From NCBI RefSeq assembly GCF_020379485.1, contig NC_063446.1:13935597-13999596 (forward strand): a stretch of 64,000 bases of DNA, given 5' to 3'. Below, piece by piece: positions 11,534 through 23,446 of the stretch. The stretch is from Brassica napus. Its lineage: Eukaryota > Streptophyta > Magnoliopsida > Brassicales > Brassicaceae. The stretch's first letter is position 1. Every line of letters starts with the position of its first letter. Position numbers and translations under genes: made by a program. The notes under the pieces are model-generated. The model saw nothing but the letters and a program-made list of their open reading frames with translations. It did not search any database and was not told where the DNA came from.

Positions 11534-14500
11534 ATGCAAAAAATGGAGGCTGCAAACGTTTACACACAAGATGGCACCGTCGACCTCCAAGGCCGTCCCG
11601 TCCTAGCGTCCAAGACGGGCCGTTGGAGAGCTTGCTCTTTCCTCCTAGGTATTTTAGCTTCATATATTAAAAAAGCATATTAATTGATTTTGTTTTATTA
11701 ATTCACAAGCTATATATAGTCTCGTGTGTGTGTGTGAGAAGGGTATGAAGCGTTTGAGCGGATGGCGTTTTATGGAATAGCTTCGAACTTGGTGAATTAT
11801 TTGACCACAAGACTTCACGAAGACACGATCTCTTCGGTTAGAAATGTGAATAATTGGTCCGGTGCCGTTTGGATCACCCCGATCGCCGGAGCTTACATCG
11901 CCGACTCATACATCGGCCGCTTCTGGACTTTTACCGCCTCCTCTCTCATCTACGTCCTGGTATTTCTCTAATCTCATCTTCTTTTTTGGGTGGTTAAAAT
12001 GTGAATTAAATCAACTAAACTAGATAGAAACCATTTTACAACTTTGAGGAAAAAATCATTCAAGATAGCAAAACTGAGCCAAACAATTAAAAAAAAAAAC
12101 GTTAGGATATCTCCAACTATTACATTCTATTTTCTACTATAAAATAGAGTTTATAATAAAAATACTTCAATAATATTCTATTTTTTATTCTGTAATAGAG
12201 TAAAAAATGGATTTACTCTATATATAGAATAAGTTGTTTTTATTATCACACTATTTTTATTGTAAAATAGAATACTGAGATGGTCTTATATACGCGGTTT
12301 CACAGTTATGATTTTTTTTGTTTATTATAATGATAATTACAAGTTTTTTTGTCAACATGGCGATTGAAGTGTTTAACTTATCCCAAATTTCATACGATGA
12401 TAGTAGTGTGTGCTTGATTTTTTTTTTATGTTCTTGAGTTTTTTTTTAATTATTATTCACCAGTTTTCTAGTTTTATTTACTCTTGATATTGGGTATGTT
12501 TCTGATTTTCCTACCTGTTTTTATATTTAAATGAAACAAAAATTATTTTGGAATGTCACGATAAAGTAAATAAGTAATAGAGATGTGTGCTTCGTCGCGT
12601 TTTGGACGTCGATCAGATATGATCCGTGAACAGTTATCCTAAGAAGACACTGCCACAAATATATAATATTTTTTTTGTTCCACTGGTTTGAGGATAATAC
12701 TATTGTTGAGAGAGAGGATAAACACTATTGTTAATATTAGCGCGTGCTTTGTTTATGTTAAAGTATATATTTATGTAACGAATATTATTTAGAAGGATCA
12801 GAATTTTCCACATATATAGAAAAACTTTATTTTAAAGTTATCCTTTTTTGCATATATAAATTTCAAATCATACATCTTAAAATGAATAATGTGTATAAAC
12901 ACTCCATTTTGTATATACTCTCCAATTTCAAACAGTGCCACATTATTTGAACAAATATTTTTTGGCTGCATAAATTTAGCATTCATTAAAAAATATAGAT
13001 GTTATTTACATATTTAATTATATGTATATATAGCAATTAATATCATTCACATGTTTGGTGCACGTTTACTAAATAAAGGGTATGAATGTTAACAACTGAT
13101 TTGGTAATATAAGCAGTGTCAAATAAAAGTGCGGTAGGATACAACTACGATTCATACGATATGCGGTATAAGTGCAGTTATGATAGAATAGGTAATGCAA
13201 TTTTAATAGAATAAGTAATGCGGTTTTGATAGAAATAGTGTGGTTTTGATAGAAAATATGCGGTTTTGATATAAAAGTAGTGAGGTTTTGATAGCAAAAA
13301 GATTGTAAAATAAATTATTTACAAAAAATATTAAAAATTTAACTAAAAGTATCTTTTTACTATAAAATTATTAGTTTGAATATATGATACTAACCAAATG
13401 TGTTTACTAAAAATGTCTTATCGAAAGCGAATTTTAATTTGTACCGTTTGATATTTGTGCTAGACAAAATGTGTGTTTTAAGTTAATATCCTAAAATTAC
13501 AAATATTATTTTAATATTTTTAACTCTAACTTCTAATTTTCTATAAATTTATAGTTTTATCAAAATTGATTGTAACTTACGAATTATTTATAATTTTTTT
13601 TATTTTAACTTAGAAAAAGAAAAATATTTTTTTTTTTACAAAATCTTTGAGATTTTAACCTATTATAACTAAATAATGTGATGGTTTTTGTTAGGGTTGT
13701 TCAATCCGGATATCGTTTCGGTTTCGGTTCGGTTTTTTTCGGTTTTTCGGTATTTCGGTTAGTAAAATATAACTACCATTCTAAATCCATATTTACTTCG
13801 GTTTGGTTCGGTTTATATACCGCCGGTTTTTGGTTTATTCGGTTTTATACCAAAAAACATAATTCTTTATTTTGGGATCATATTATATAAATTTTAGAGT
13901 CTTGTTGTCAACACATTCATTTATTAAAAAATATTATAAGTTTAAATAAAAGAACAAAAATAAAAAATGTTTCTATCATCTAATAAAATAATCAAATCTA
14001 TAATTAAAATCAAAACTCAAAATTTTGATAATAAAAATAAAAAAACAAAAAATAAAACAGAAGCACGAAGCACAAAAAATAAGTTATTATATTATTTCAT
14101 ATTTAGCGTTCATCAAAGTCATGTTTTTTCTATTAAACACGAAACTCTAATCGTTTATAGATAAAAAAAAATTGTGAAGAATTTCCACTAATTGTTATCA
14201 TCAGATTTATAATCTTTATTTCAATTTAGTCAATGCTAAATTAAAGCAAAAATATCAAAAGAAGACTAAGAAAATAAGAAGCATGTTTGCGATGAATTGT
14301 TATTTAATTATATTTCAAGTGTTTTACAAATCAGGACTATTTTATTACTGTAAAAAATATGGTAATAGTTATTAGCAAAAAATTTAACTTATGATTTTCA
14401 TACGTTGTTATAAAACATATACATATTTACATGTTTCTATTTTTTATCGGTTTTATTCGGTTTTATCGGTTATATACCGAACCATATCCAAATCCTACGG

Positions 14501-17500
14501 TTTTTTTAAAATCATATCCATTCGGTTTGTATGGTATATACCAAATCCAAACCATATTATCTATTTTGGTTTGGTTCGGTTCGGTACGGTTCGGTTTTGC
14601 CATATTGAAGAGCCCTAGTTTTTGTCCTCCAACCGTTATTCATCGATATTTGGTCACTACAGCGCACGTCTTCGGTCTGCCGTGTTTTCGAACATAAGTG
14701 AATTACAAATGGGATACCATATGCAATTATTAAACTTTAACTTGTTATGTAAATTATAATATTTTGAATAAGTAAATAAAATAATTATATAAGTGTATAT
14801 CAATTACTAACTTTTTACTTAAAGAATTTAAATAATAATTATGAATGTTTTCTAAAAAGCATTAATATTTATCAGTTAAATAATAATATTTAAAATAATC
14901 ATAAAGAAAAAATGCACATGAACCGCTACGTAATTGTCGAAACTAAAACTAAAACAGAAATTGAAATCTAAAAATATGAGTGGTAGAGTTTTATCAGAAA
15001 ACAAATAATACTAACAAAACAAATAAATTAAATTATATATTTCATTTTATTAATATGTGATATGCGGTTTTTGAAAAATTTAGAAAAAACTAACAAAAAG
15101 ATTTTATAATTTTTTTGTCAAGTCCGTTATTTAACACAATATGTTTTCAGTAATTTAAACTGTGGTGAAAGGGTAACAAATATCAAATGAGTTCCGCACT
15201 ACTCTAAATCCGTCCCGTCTTTCTGCCTTCATTCGCAACCTAATACTGTAAGAGAATACAGACCGAACTTTTTAGCGGCGCGGACGCACACCCAAAGGTG
15301 GGTCATGGCCATGCAACGGTCTTCGGTCTTGGACGCCAGAGCAAATCCACATGTAAATTCTCTGGTGGCCAGTGTAAATCGAACCCGGGGCCGTACTTGC
15401 AGCCGCAAGCCGTTCAGACTAACTCGTCCTGGTTTACAGTCCGTTTTAAGGTAAAGTTTTTCTTGAAACGGAAGCAAAGTTTGTTTTCCTTCACCAAAAT
15501 CATTTAGCAAATGGTTTCTTACATCACTTTGACGGCTGTTTGACAGCACTGATATGACATGTAAGTTGTATATGTTGTTAAACTAGCATGTGGTTAAGGA
15601 AATTTCCAAATTTAGTTATTTCTTACAAAACTATATATAATACCTTTCTTATCATTTGGCACTTATATACAGATTTAAAATAACCACAGGCTTGAGGTCG
15701 AAAACGTTTTTCTGCGTCTAAAATATAAACGACGTGTCAGAATTTAAGCAACCATTTAACGAAAGCTAACTCCATTTTATTTTATTTTTAAGATTTGGTT
15801 ATTGTAGATCGTTCAGACATGAATGCGTTTCATAAGTTGTTCTCCACACATTTTAAGAGGACCCACGGTTTCCTCTTTACTTCAGTTTTATTGGTTTAGC
15901 AGTGAACACATATCTTATCAGCATCTATTGAACATGAAAAGGGAGACTTATCAAACCCAATCAAGAAATGAATTTAGTTAGATCACATCTTCTTATGATA
16001 TTTACATAAAGAAAATACCTCATAATCAGTCAAAATCCAAGTCAAGTAAGTGATAAGAATTTGATTCGTTGTCTATTGAGACCTGACTCGTGAAGTGCCT
16101 TCAACCTTTTATCTGCACGTACTTGCTAGTATTTCAATTTTTTTCAAACGCCAAGCGCATTAAAATGCATTAATTTATTTCTAAATTTTAACAAATATTT
16201 TATATAATGTAAACAAAAAAAATCTTATATTTACATTGACAATTTACAAGGAATTTGGACGCAAATGTCGCAGATGATTGTCTACACAAAAATAACATGA
16301 AACACAGAATTATAGCACAAATGTCTAGATTTTATGAGATCCGGATCATGTTTTGTTTGCAGGGGATGATTCTCTTAACTATGGCGGTGACGGTAAAATC
16401 CTTAAGACCCACATGCGCAAACGGGGTATGCAACAAGGCATCCTCTTTACAAATAGCATTTTTCTACATGTCTCTCTACACCATAGCCATTGGAGCCGGT
16501 GGAACAAAACCTAACATTTCCACGTTTGGAGCGGACCAATTTGACAATTACAGCCTTAAAGAGAAAAAACAAAAGGTTTCATTCTTCAATTGGTGGATGT
16601 TTAGCTCCTTCTTGGGTGCCTTGTTCGCGACATTAGGGCTCGTCTACATCCAAGAGAATCTTGGGTGGGGTTTAGGTTATGGTATCCCTACACTAGGACT
16701 CTTGGTTTCTCTCATGGTGTTCTATATTGGAACACCATTTTATAGACATAAGGTCATCAAATCAGAAAATTTAGCCAAAGATTTGGTTAGAGTCCCTATC
16801 GCGGCATTCAAAAACCGAAAGCTTCACTGTCCTAATGACGTTTTGGAGCTTCATGAGCTTGACTCACATTATTACAAAAGCACTGGTACACATCAAGTTC
16901 ATCACACTCCCATATTCAGGTCAGTGTTGCTTACCATCTCAATAAGAATTAATATTTTATGATCTTTTTTTTCTAGAACTTCTCTCTCAAATTATGTTTC
17001 TAGATAAACTGGAAAATTAATTTTTTTTTACATTTGCATTAAAGAAGACGAAAAAACAAGAGTGGATGGTTGTAGTTTGATTCCTTGACAATTGACAAGA
17101 GTTATAAACTCCCAATAGGACCATTCGATAAGAATCTACCAAAATTAATGGTGCTCTTGTCTCTAGTGGGTAATGACGTGGAGCATATGCAATGTTGATT
17201 TATGTTTTATTTATAGCATGGTGCCCCTGCCTCTTGCTTAGAATATTTAATTGGATGGTCCTCAAATCCCACCTTCTCCCCGTTAATGTGTTCTCCAGTA
17301 TCGTCCCACTTAAGTGTCTTGCCAGAATCATTGCAAAGATATAATTTATGTTAGTAGCTTTACTTGTTGACGTATATATATGACGTATTAAACATTATTT
17401 TGGGAACTGATAAAAAATATTCCTTAATGGAGGTGCATTTTTATGGCTAAAATAAGTCTATTACATTACATAACTTCTACATCTAGAATGTTCACCTTTT

Positions 17501-18448
17501 CACCGAAGCTTATTTCTAGAAGAAAAATCTTGGACAAGACAAGACACAAAGTAATTTTGGTTTTGCTATCACAGGTTCTTGGATAAAGCGGCCATTAAGA
17601 CATGTTCGGGAGAGTCACCTTGTACGGTGACAAAAGTGGAAGTGGCAAAGCGTGTGCTAGGTCTTACCTTTATATGGCTTGTCACTTTAATCCCAAGCAC
17701 CTTATGGGCACAAGTGAACACTCTCTTCGTCAAACAAGGGACCACCTTGGACCGAAAACTCGGATCCCACTTCCAAATCCCAGCGGCTTCGCTGGGAAGC
17801 TTTGTTACACTCTCAATGCTTCTTTCTGTGCCAATGTATGACCAATACTTTGTTCCCTTCATGCGCAAGAAAACTGGAAACCCTAGAGGGATCACTATAC
17901 TCCAAAGGCTGGGGATAGGGTTTGTGATCCAAATTGTTGCAATCGCGGTTGCTTCAGCCGTAGAGGTCAAGAGGATGCGGGTAATAAAGGAATTTCACAT
18001 AGCTAGCCCGAAACAAGTTGTGCCTATGAGTATTTTTTGGTTGCTCCCTCAGTACTCTCTTCTAGGCATTGGAGATGTGTTCAATGCGATTGGTTTGCTT
18101 GAGTTTTTCTACGATCAGTCACCTGAGGAAATGCAGAGCCTTGGAACAACGTTTTTTACGAGTGGGATCGGTCTTGGGAACTTCTTGAATAGCTTCTTGG
18201 TGACAATGGTTGATAAGATCACGACTAAAGGGGGAGGGAAGAGTTGGATTGGGGATAATTTGAATGATTCAAGGCTAGATTACTATTATGGGTTTCTAGT
18301 GGTGATTTCGGTTGTGAACATGGGTTTGTTCTTGTGGACAGCTAGCAAGTATGTTTACAAGAGTGATGAGATCAAAGATTTTAGTGGAGGATGTGTTGAA
18401 ATGGAGGCCAAAGCCTTAGACACATCTCCTCTTACTATCCAATTATAA
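11534..18448 (+). CDS. NPF5.1: NRT1/PTR family (NPF) transporter, NPF5.1 orthologue
   Basis: Proton-coupled transporter of the major facilitator superfamily, expected in a membrane with about 12 helices. Exons are 11534-11648, 11742-11959, 16363-16919 and 17575-18448; all junctions are GT/AG and the frame is continuous (587 residues; 584 if the in-frame ATG at 11543 is used, which better matches the MEAANVYTQDG family start). The EAFER sequence at the start of exon 2 is the NPF ExxE[K/R] proton-coupling motif of helix 1. FGADQFD and FFNWWMF in exon 3 and the FFYDQSPEEMQSLGTTFF region in exon 4 are family signatures. Intron 2 is 4.4 kb, swollen by a MITE and a hAT element, and intron 3 is 655 bp. 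No lesion was seen in the exons. The substrate of NPF5.1 is not deducible from sequence. Confidence 0.95.
12105..12285. mobile_element. Tourist-like MITE in NPF5.1 intron 2
   Basis: Inverted termini GGATATCTCCAACTATTACAT and (reverse complement) GACCATCTCAGTATTCTATT, flanked by TTA (12102-12104 and 12286-12288). The interior is a T/A-rich imperfect palindrome. It belongs to the same general group as the elements at 51250 and 52094. Confidence 0.65.
13692..14617. mobile_element. Non-autonomous hAT element in NPF5.1 intron 2
   Basis: Terminal inverted repeats TAGGGTTGTTCAA and (reverse complement) TAGGGCTCTTCAA are flanked by a perfect 8-bp target duplication GTTTTTGT (13684-13691 and 14618-14625). 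Subterminal regions are packed with CGGTTT/GGTTCGG motifs in opposite orientations at the two ends, as in hAT elements, where they serve as transposase-binding repeats. There is no transposase. Length 926 bp. Confidence 0.92.
15183..15545. other. GC-richer unassigned block in NPF5.1 intron 2
   Basis: Stands out from the AT-rich intron by base composition and carries overlapping open frames on both strands (69 and 106 codons) with no recognisable domain. It is possibly a fragment of another element. No termini were identified. Confidence 0.3.
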
Positions 18449-19497
18449 CAATGCTATACATGTATATATATATATGGTTTTCAAGAACTTTTGTAAGTTG
18501 TGGTATTCTGATAACATGATATGAATAAAACTTTAGTGTTTATTCTAATCAATCAGTTAAAACTTGGAAGAATGAAACAATTATTCAAGTCTATATATGG
18601 CTTTGCTCTACTTGTTGAAAACACAAATCGATTCCCATTGATTACATTGAAGAATGCACATGATTCTGGTTTGAAAAACAAAAGCTAGTTAATTATAACC
18701 AACGAGCATCTGCCTTAAGATTCAACCAACGAGAAGAACCTATTCAACAAGCTACCTTTGAAACTCTTATCTACTAAATATGGTTAGACTTAACTGAGTT
18801 TCCCTATCATTATTAGAATCCACATGGTTTGAATAGTACCAAGTGGAATAGTGTGTTGCCTTAGGACAAGGGATAATCAAATGTCATTGTATGAAGCAAC
18901 CGTGACATTGGACCAAACCACTCTATCTTTAAAGCCTGATAAGCTTTTCAACCACAAAGATCTAGTCAATGGTCTTCAAATTACAATGTAGTTTAGGCGT
19001 TTGAATATTTTAATCTGACTATTGAGTCCGACCTTTTTCTAACAGTTAGGGATAAGAATTTAACAAGTTTGAGAATATCTCCAACATCAAAATGTGTTAG
19101 ACCAAAAAGGAGAAGTAGTTTAGTATGTCTTACTTTCTCTTCACAAATAGTTCTGTCGTCTTGAATTTTTACACAAATTAAAATTTTCAATTTATCCAAA
19201 TAAAAAGTTGGTTTTTAGCAATCTTTTACAAAAACTTAAAAAGAACTATCGAGGATAATTGCATTTATTTCTATTTGTTTAAACAATTTTTATATAGGTT
19301 TATATATTAGACATTTCTTATAAAAAAAGAGCATTCTTTTTATAAAGTGCATAATGTTTTAGGACCTGTTTTTCTATTACTAATTAAATATGTCACTAAT
19401 ATCTTTTTAGGCAATAATAATAACACCCATATTTGGACGATGACATGACTTGATCAATAATTTGGCATCCATTTGTTACTTTGTCTATTTTCTTAAA
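18449..19497. other. NPF5.1 3' flank, no gene
   Basis: Contains the transcript end of NPF5.1, with possible poly(A) signal AATAAA near 18523-18530 (ATGAATAAAAC). The rest is AT-rich sequence with no supported feature. Confidence 0.5.
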
Positions 19498-19523
19498 CTA
19501 GGTGTTTTTCTGCACCATGTGCA
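19498..19523 (-). mobile_element. Helitron 3' terminus (minus orientation)
   Basis: Read on the minus strand: hairpin TGCAC-ATG-GTGCA (19511-19523), spacer, then CTAG (19501-19498) followed by T. The very AT-rich tract 19524-20250 is probably its body, but I could not find a 5' TC end. Confidence 0.55.
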
Positions 19524-20398
19524 ATGATAATTTTTAAAAAAATTATATTATTTTTTAAAATGAAATTTATTAATATTATATATTTTATTATTTGGACCAA
19601 TATTTATTATAAATTTGATTTAATTAAGCATAAAATTAAGAGAATAGTTTTTTTTAAATTATATTTAAGAATATATGTATATATTTAAAACTATAATTTT
19701 AGATAAATTTTTTTTATCTTTTTTTTTTGGTTAAATATATTAAATCAACTTTTATAAACTTACTAAAAAAATCATATAAAAATTATAAAGTTATCAAAAA
19801 TTTAAACTAAACAGTATTTATAAAATTTGTAGATATCTAAAAGAAACTAATGATATAACGATTAAAAATTAATAATTTAAAAAAAAAAAACTGTAGAAAA
19901 TTTTAGTAATAAAAATTATATAATTATAAAGTAAAATTAAATAATATTTTGAAATTTATAATGTCATATTTGAGTATATATTTATTTTAGTGGTGATTTA
20001 TGAGTTATTACCATATTCTACAAAATTTACCAAAAATATAAATCAACAATAAATGTAATGTATGAGTTATTTCCATATTCTATAACGTTTACCAAAATAT
20101 ATATTAATATTAAATGTAATCGTCCATGTCATATTTAACCATAAATCATGTCATCAATTTTAATAGCTATGTGGCAAATTAATTCGCAAATAATTTCTAT
20201 GAGATTAGTTTTATTTTTCCTATTTAATACAAGGCAAATTCCTACCGAACATTGTTTCCATGAATCTGGTCAGCAATAAGCTGGATTGATTAATTCGATC
20301 GATAAACTAAGGAAACCCGAAAATAAAATTAAATAAAATCAAATTAAATGAATTAGTTAATGTACAGCTGACACTTCACCCAACTAATAAACACAATA

Positions 20399-20635
20399 CT
20401 CCCTCCGTTTAATATTACGTGTCGTTTTAGAGAATTTTTTTCGTTACAAAATAAGTGTCGTTTTTTATTTTCAATGCAAAATTTATTAATTTTATGCAAA
20501 ATTTATTTTTCTCTTGGTTGAAATATGGTTAGGTGTATAGTTAATAGTGTTTTTTATAGGAAATGTACAAAATTAATTGTTTCCTTAATTCGTGTACCGA
20601 AACGTAAAACGACACTTATAATGAAACAGAAGGAG
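20399..20635. mobile_element. Stowaway MITE (Tc1/mariner), 237 bp
   Basis: Terminal repeats CTCCCTCCGTTTAATATTA and (reverse complement) CTCCTTCTGTTTCATTATA, followed by matching subterminal GTGTCGTTTT motifs, sit between TA target duplications (20397-20398 and 20636-20637). Confidence 0.92.
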
Positions 20636-21128
20636 TACTAAATATGCATGACTAATTAACAGATCCAAAGCCAGCTATCACACAAAAATTGATGCAAGTA
20701 GTTGCTTGGATTCTAGAAAAAATCTGTTAAAGTATGCATGACTAATTAATTGAATTTGAGCTACCCTAAATTCAACTCCATATTATGTTTAGTTCATCGA
20801 GATTTTATCAATGGAATATCGCGTTTATTTTTTATTTTTGCTAAGAATGAAATATCAAGTTTGTTTATCGATAAGAAAGAAAATAAATAGACTTCTACTC
20901 ACTTTATATTGGAACTGGACTTCAATGTGTAGGTCTGAAACAAACCCTTAACCTCATCTAACTGTCGGTTAAAATTTATAAATATACATTTGCTCGATTA
21001 ACGATAGGCTTTATAAATCTTCCTCCCTTATATTTATTTAGTTTAGTTAATCACCGGACCATAAATTATCGCAATAAATTATGTGTGTGTGTGTTTTGTG
21101 TGTGTGTTTGTAATGATTCAAATAAATT

Positions 21129-22321
21129 TCAACCGAAGTAAGAGTTGTTCTCATTCTCAATGTCGCCGTATTCCAAGGTTCTTGTGGTTGGTTGAGAGAA
21201 AACACAAGAAGATGGAGGAGGAGGAGCCACCGTAGGTTGCGGTGGAGTTGACGGTGTTTGTGGTGGTGGTGCAATGACGGAGATGCCGCTGGAGTGAAAC
21301 CCGGCGACTTGGGAGTTGGAAGGTAAGATCAAAGTGGCGACTGCTTCTCGTTGCTTGTACTTGAGAATCTCCGATCGTACGGCCGTAAGCTCGGATTGTA
21401 AAGCTTGAACTTGTTGTTGTAGAGCTGAGATTGCACCCATGCATCCGTACACCGGATCCCTTAGCCTTACGTTTGCTTCATACACGAGGCTATTTGCCGC
21501 GTCTGCTCTCTGACTTTCCGGAACTTCCTGCTTAGTGTTAAAAATTGTCTTAACATTATGAGAATATTGCCAACAATATTCAGATACTTTATAATGAAAC
21601 CGGCCAGAGAGTGGTTTTGAGATTTTGAAAGCTATAGATAATTTAGTAAGGATTTTAAGTTTTAAAAGATTAAACAATTTTGGAGGTTTATATTTATGTA
21701 ACTTCTCTAAAACTTTAGGAGTAATGACTAATACAATCTCTATTTATGTAACGACCAAAGAGAAGATGCGTCTAGTGGGAACAATCCCTGGCATGGATCA
21801 ACAACGCGATGATAATTATCACTATATCATTATAAAATAGTTCACATGCTTAAATCATGATGATATGTGTGTGCTTTGAAATGGTGTTCTTACCATTAGC
21901 ATCTTGGATACGTTGCTAGCTCCAAAGACTTTGTGGACGGATGCGAACTTATGAGGCTCATGTGGGGAGAAATAAGGCGAAAAGGGACATTCTTGAGCGC
22001 ATCTACGACGCAAAAGCTTACAAGCAGCACAAGGAGTAATGGTATTGAGTGTTCCAGGAGGGCTGGACATTGGTCTTCTGATTCCTGCCATTTGATGAGG
22101 CCAAGCATCAGCTTCTCTTTTGAACTTTTTCCGTAACAGTTCAAATCTCTCCCTAAGCACAAGGAACCGAAGAAGAACTTTAGTTTTCATTAAAAATATG
22201 AATATATGACTAAAAGGTATAAATCAACCATATCCACCAATTTGAGGGAAATCTAAATCATTGTAGAGAGGAAAAAGGTTTCACTAATGAGATGTTCACT
22301 TTTTTACCTTTCTAGGGACAT
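21129..22321 (-). CDS. LBD15: LOB-domain transcription factor, LBD15 orthologue
   Basis: DNA-binding nuclear regulator of the LATERAL ORGAN BOUNDARIES family. Three coding exons: a 14-nt first exon (22308-22321, encoding MSLE plus two bases), exon 2 (21894-22152) and exon 3 (21129-21527). Junctions are GT/AG and the total is 223 residues, the family length. The C block CAACKLLRRRCAQEC (CX2CX6CX3C) and the GAS block (FASVHKVFGASNVSKML) lie in exon 2. The leucine-rich coil (AISALQQQVQALQSEL) is in exon 3, and the C-terminus is proline-rich. An ATG at 22190 would avoid the micro-exon, but it adds residues unlike the family start. LBD15 in Arabidopsis is linked to vascular and meristem regulation. 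Confidence 0.93.
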
Positions 22322-23248
22322 TCAGGCATGTTCTCAGAGGATGGAAAGAAAAGGGAGAAAAGTAGAAAGAAACAAAAAAGAGAAATATTTAAGTCAAGTG
22401 ACTTTTAAAGAGGGTATGAAGGAAGATAGCCGAGGAACGCTTTGAAGGCAAGTAAAATACCAGGTTTAAGATTTAGTGGCCACGATATATGTTGCACATG
22501 TGTATATATGTGTCAATATATATAAGCAAAACTGGAACTGGTTTGTAATAGAACTATTTTAACATGAAAATAACTGAAGATATCTAGTTAGTGAAGACTG
22601 AAGAGCTGTATTTACTGCTTAGGCACGCGAGCCGTGAGTTTTTTTTTTTGACTTAACGAATCTGATCACGCAAATTATAATCATACATTATACATGCATG
22701 TAGTCACTAGTACATCGGCCAGGCAAACACTGATTGGTTCGTGATCAGCGATAGAGATTAATAGTTTCAAAAGTTTATAATAGTATTAGTTCAAAAAGTT
22801 TATAACAGTAAAAAGTTGGTGAAGGATTTAGAAATGATATATATTGCTAGACGTACTCACTACAAAAAAGAGTGAATGAGAATGATAGTTTGATGATATT
22901 GGCATGTTAGTTCCAAGTCCAAATCAAGAAACCTCATCATCTTTATGTGTACGGGATCTTGTTTTTTCTTTCTTTATGGAGTATTATATTTATCGTTGTT
23001 GTTTTGAGTTATCTCCAGCTTCAATTCAAAATCCAATAGAAAAAAAAGAATATTGCTTTGACTCTAAGAAAGCTTTGCACTTGTATAATCTTGTTTGACC
23101 CGTATTAATAGCCTAAATCCTCGCCCCGTTGTTTTCTCTTCTTCTTCTTTGTTTTTGATTTTAAATTCTACGGTGATATTTTTTAGCGTTATCCCAGAAT
23201 ACAATTTAGGATATATAATGACATATTAAAATCAAGAATCTTAGTGGG
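22322..23248. other. LBD15 upstream region
   Basis: Promoter and intergenic DNA of LBD15, with no gene supported. Short T-rich and GATA-like stretches occur, but nothing specific enough to call. Confidence 0.5.
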
Positions 23249-23446
23249 GGTTATTGGTTGTTGTATTTTAATGAATTTGAAAATCCGAACTAAATCTAGT
23301 GTTATTGGTTTTATGATTTTTAAATATGTATTAAAATCATGTGTTATTGGTTTAATGATCCATAAATTCTATATCAAATCAAGTGTTATTCAATCGTACA
23401 AACTTATTAATAAATTTGATTTTATAATGGATTTGAATGGATTTGT

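Noticed and set aside
15229..15549. 106-codon frame on the minus strand
   Set aside because: Intron 2 of NPF5.1; no domain, no splice context, and open frames on both strands only reflect higher GC.
17569..17970. 133-codon frame on the minus strand
   Set aside because: Antisense of NPF5.1 exon 4, which is an unambiguous transporter exon.
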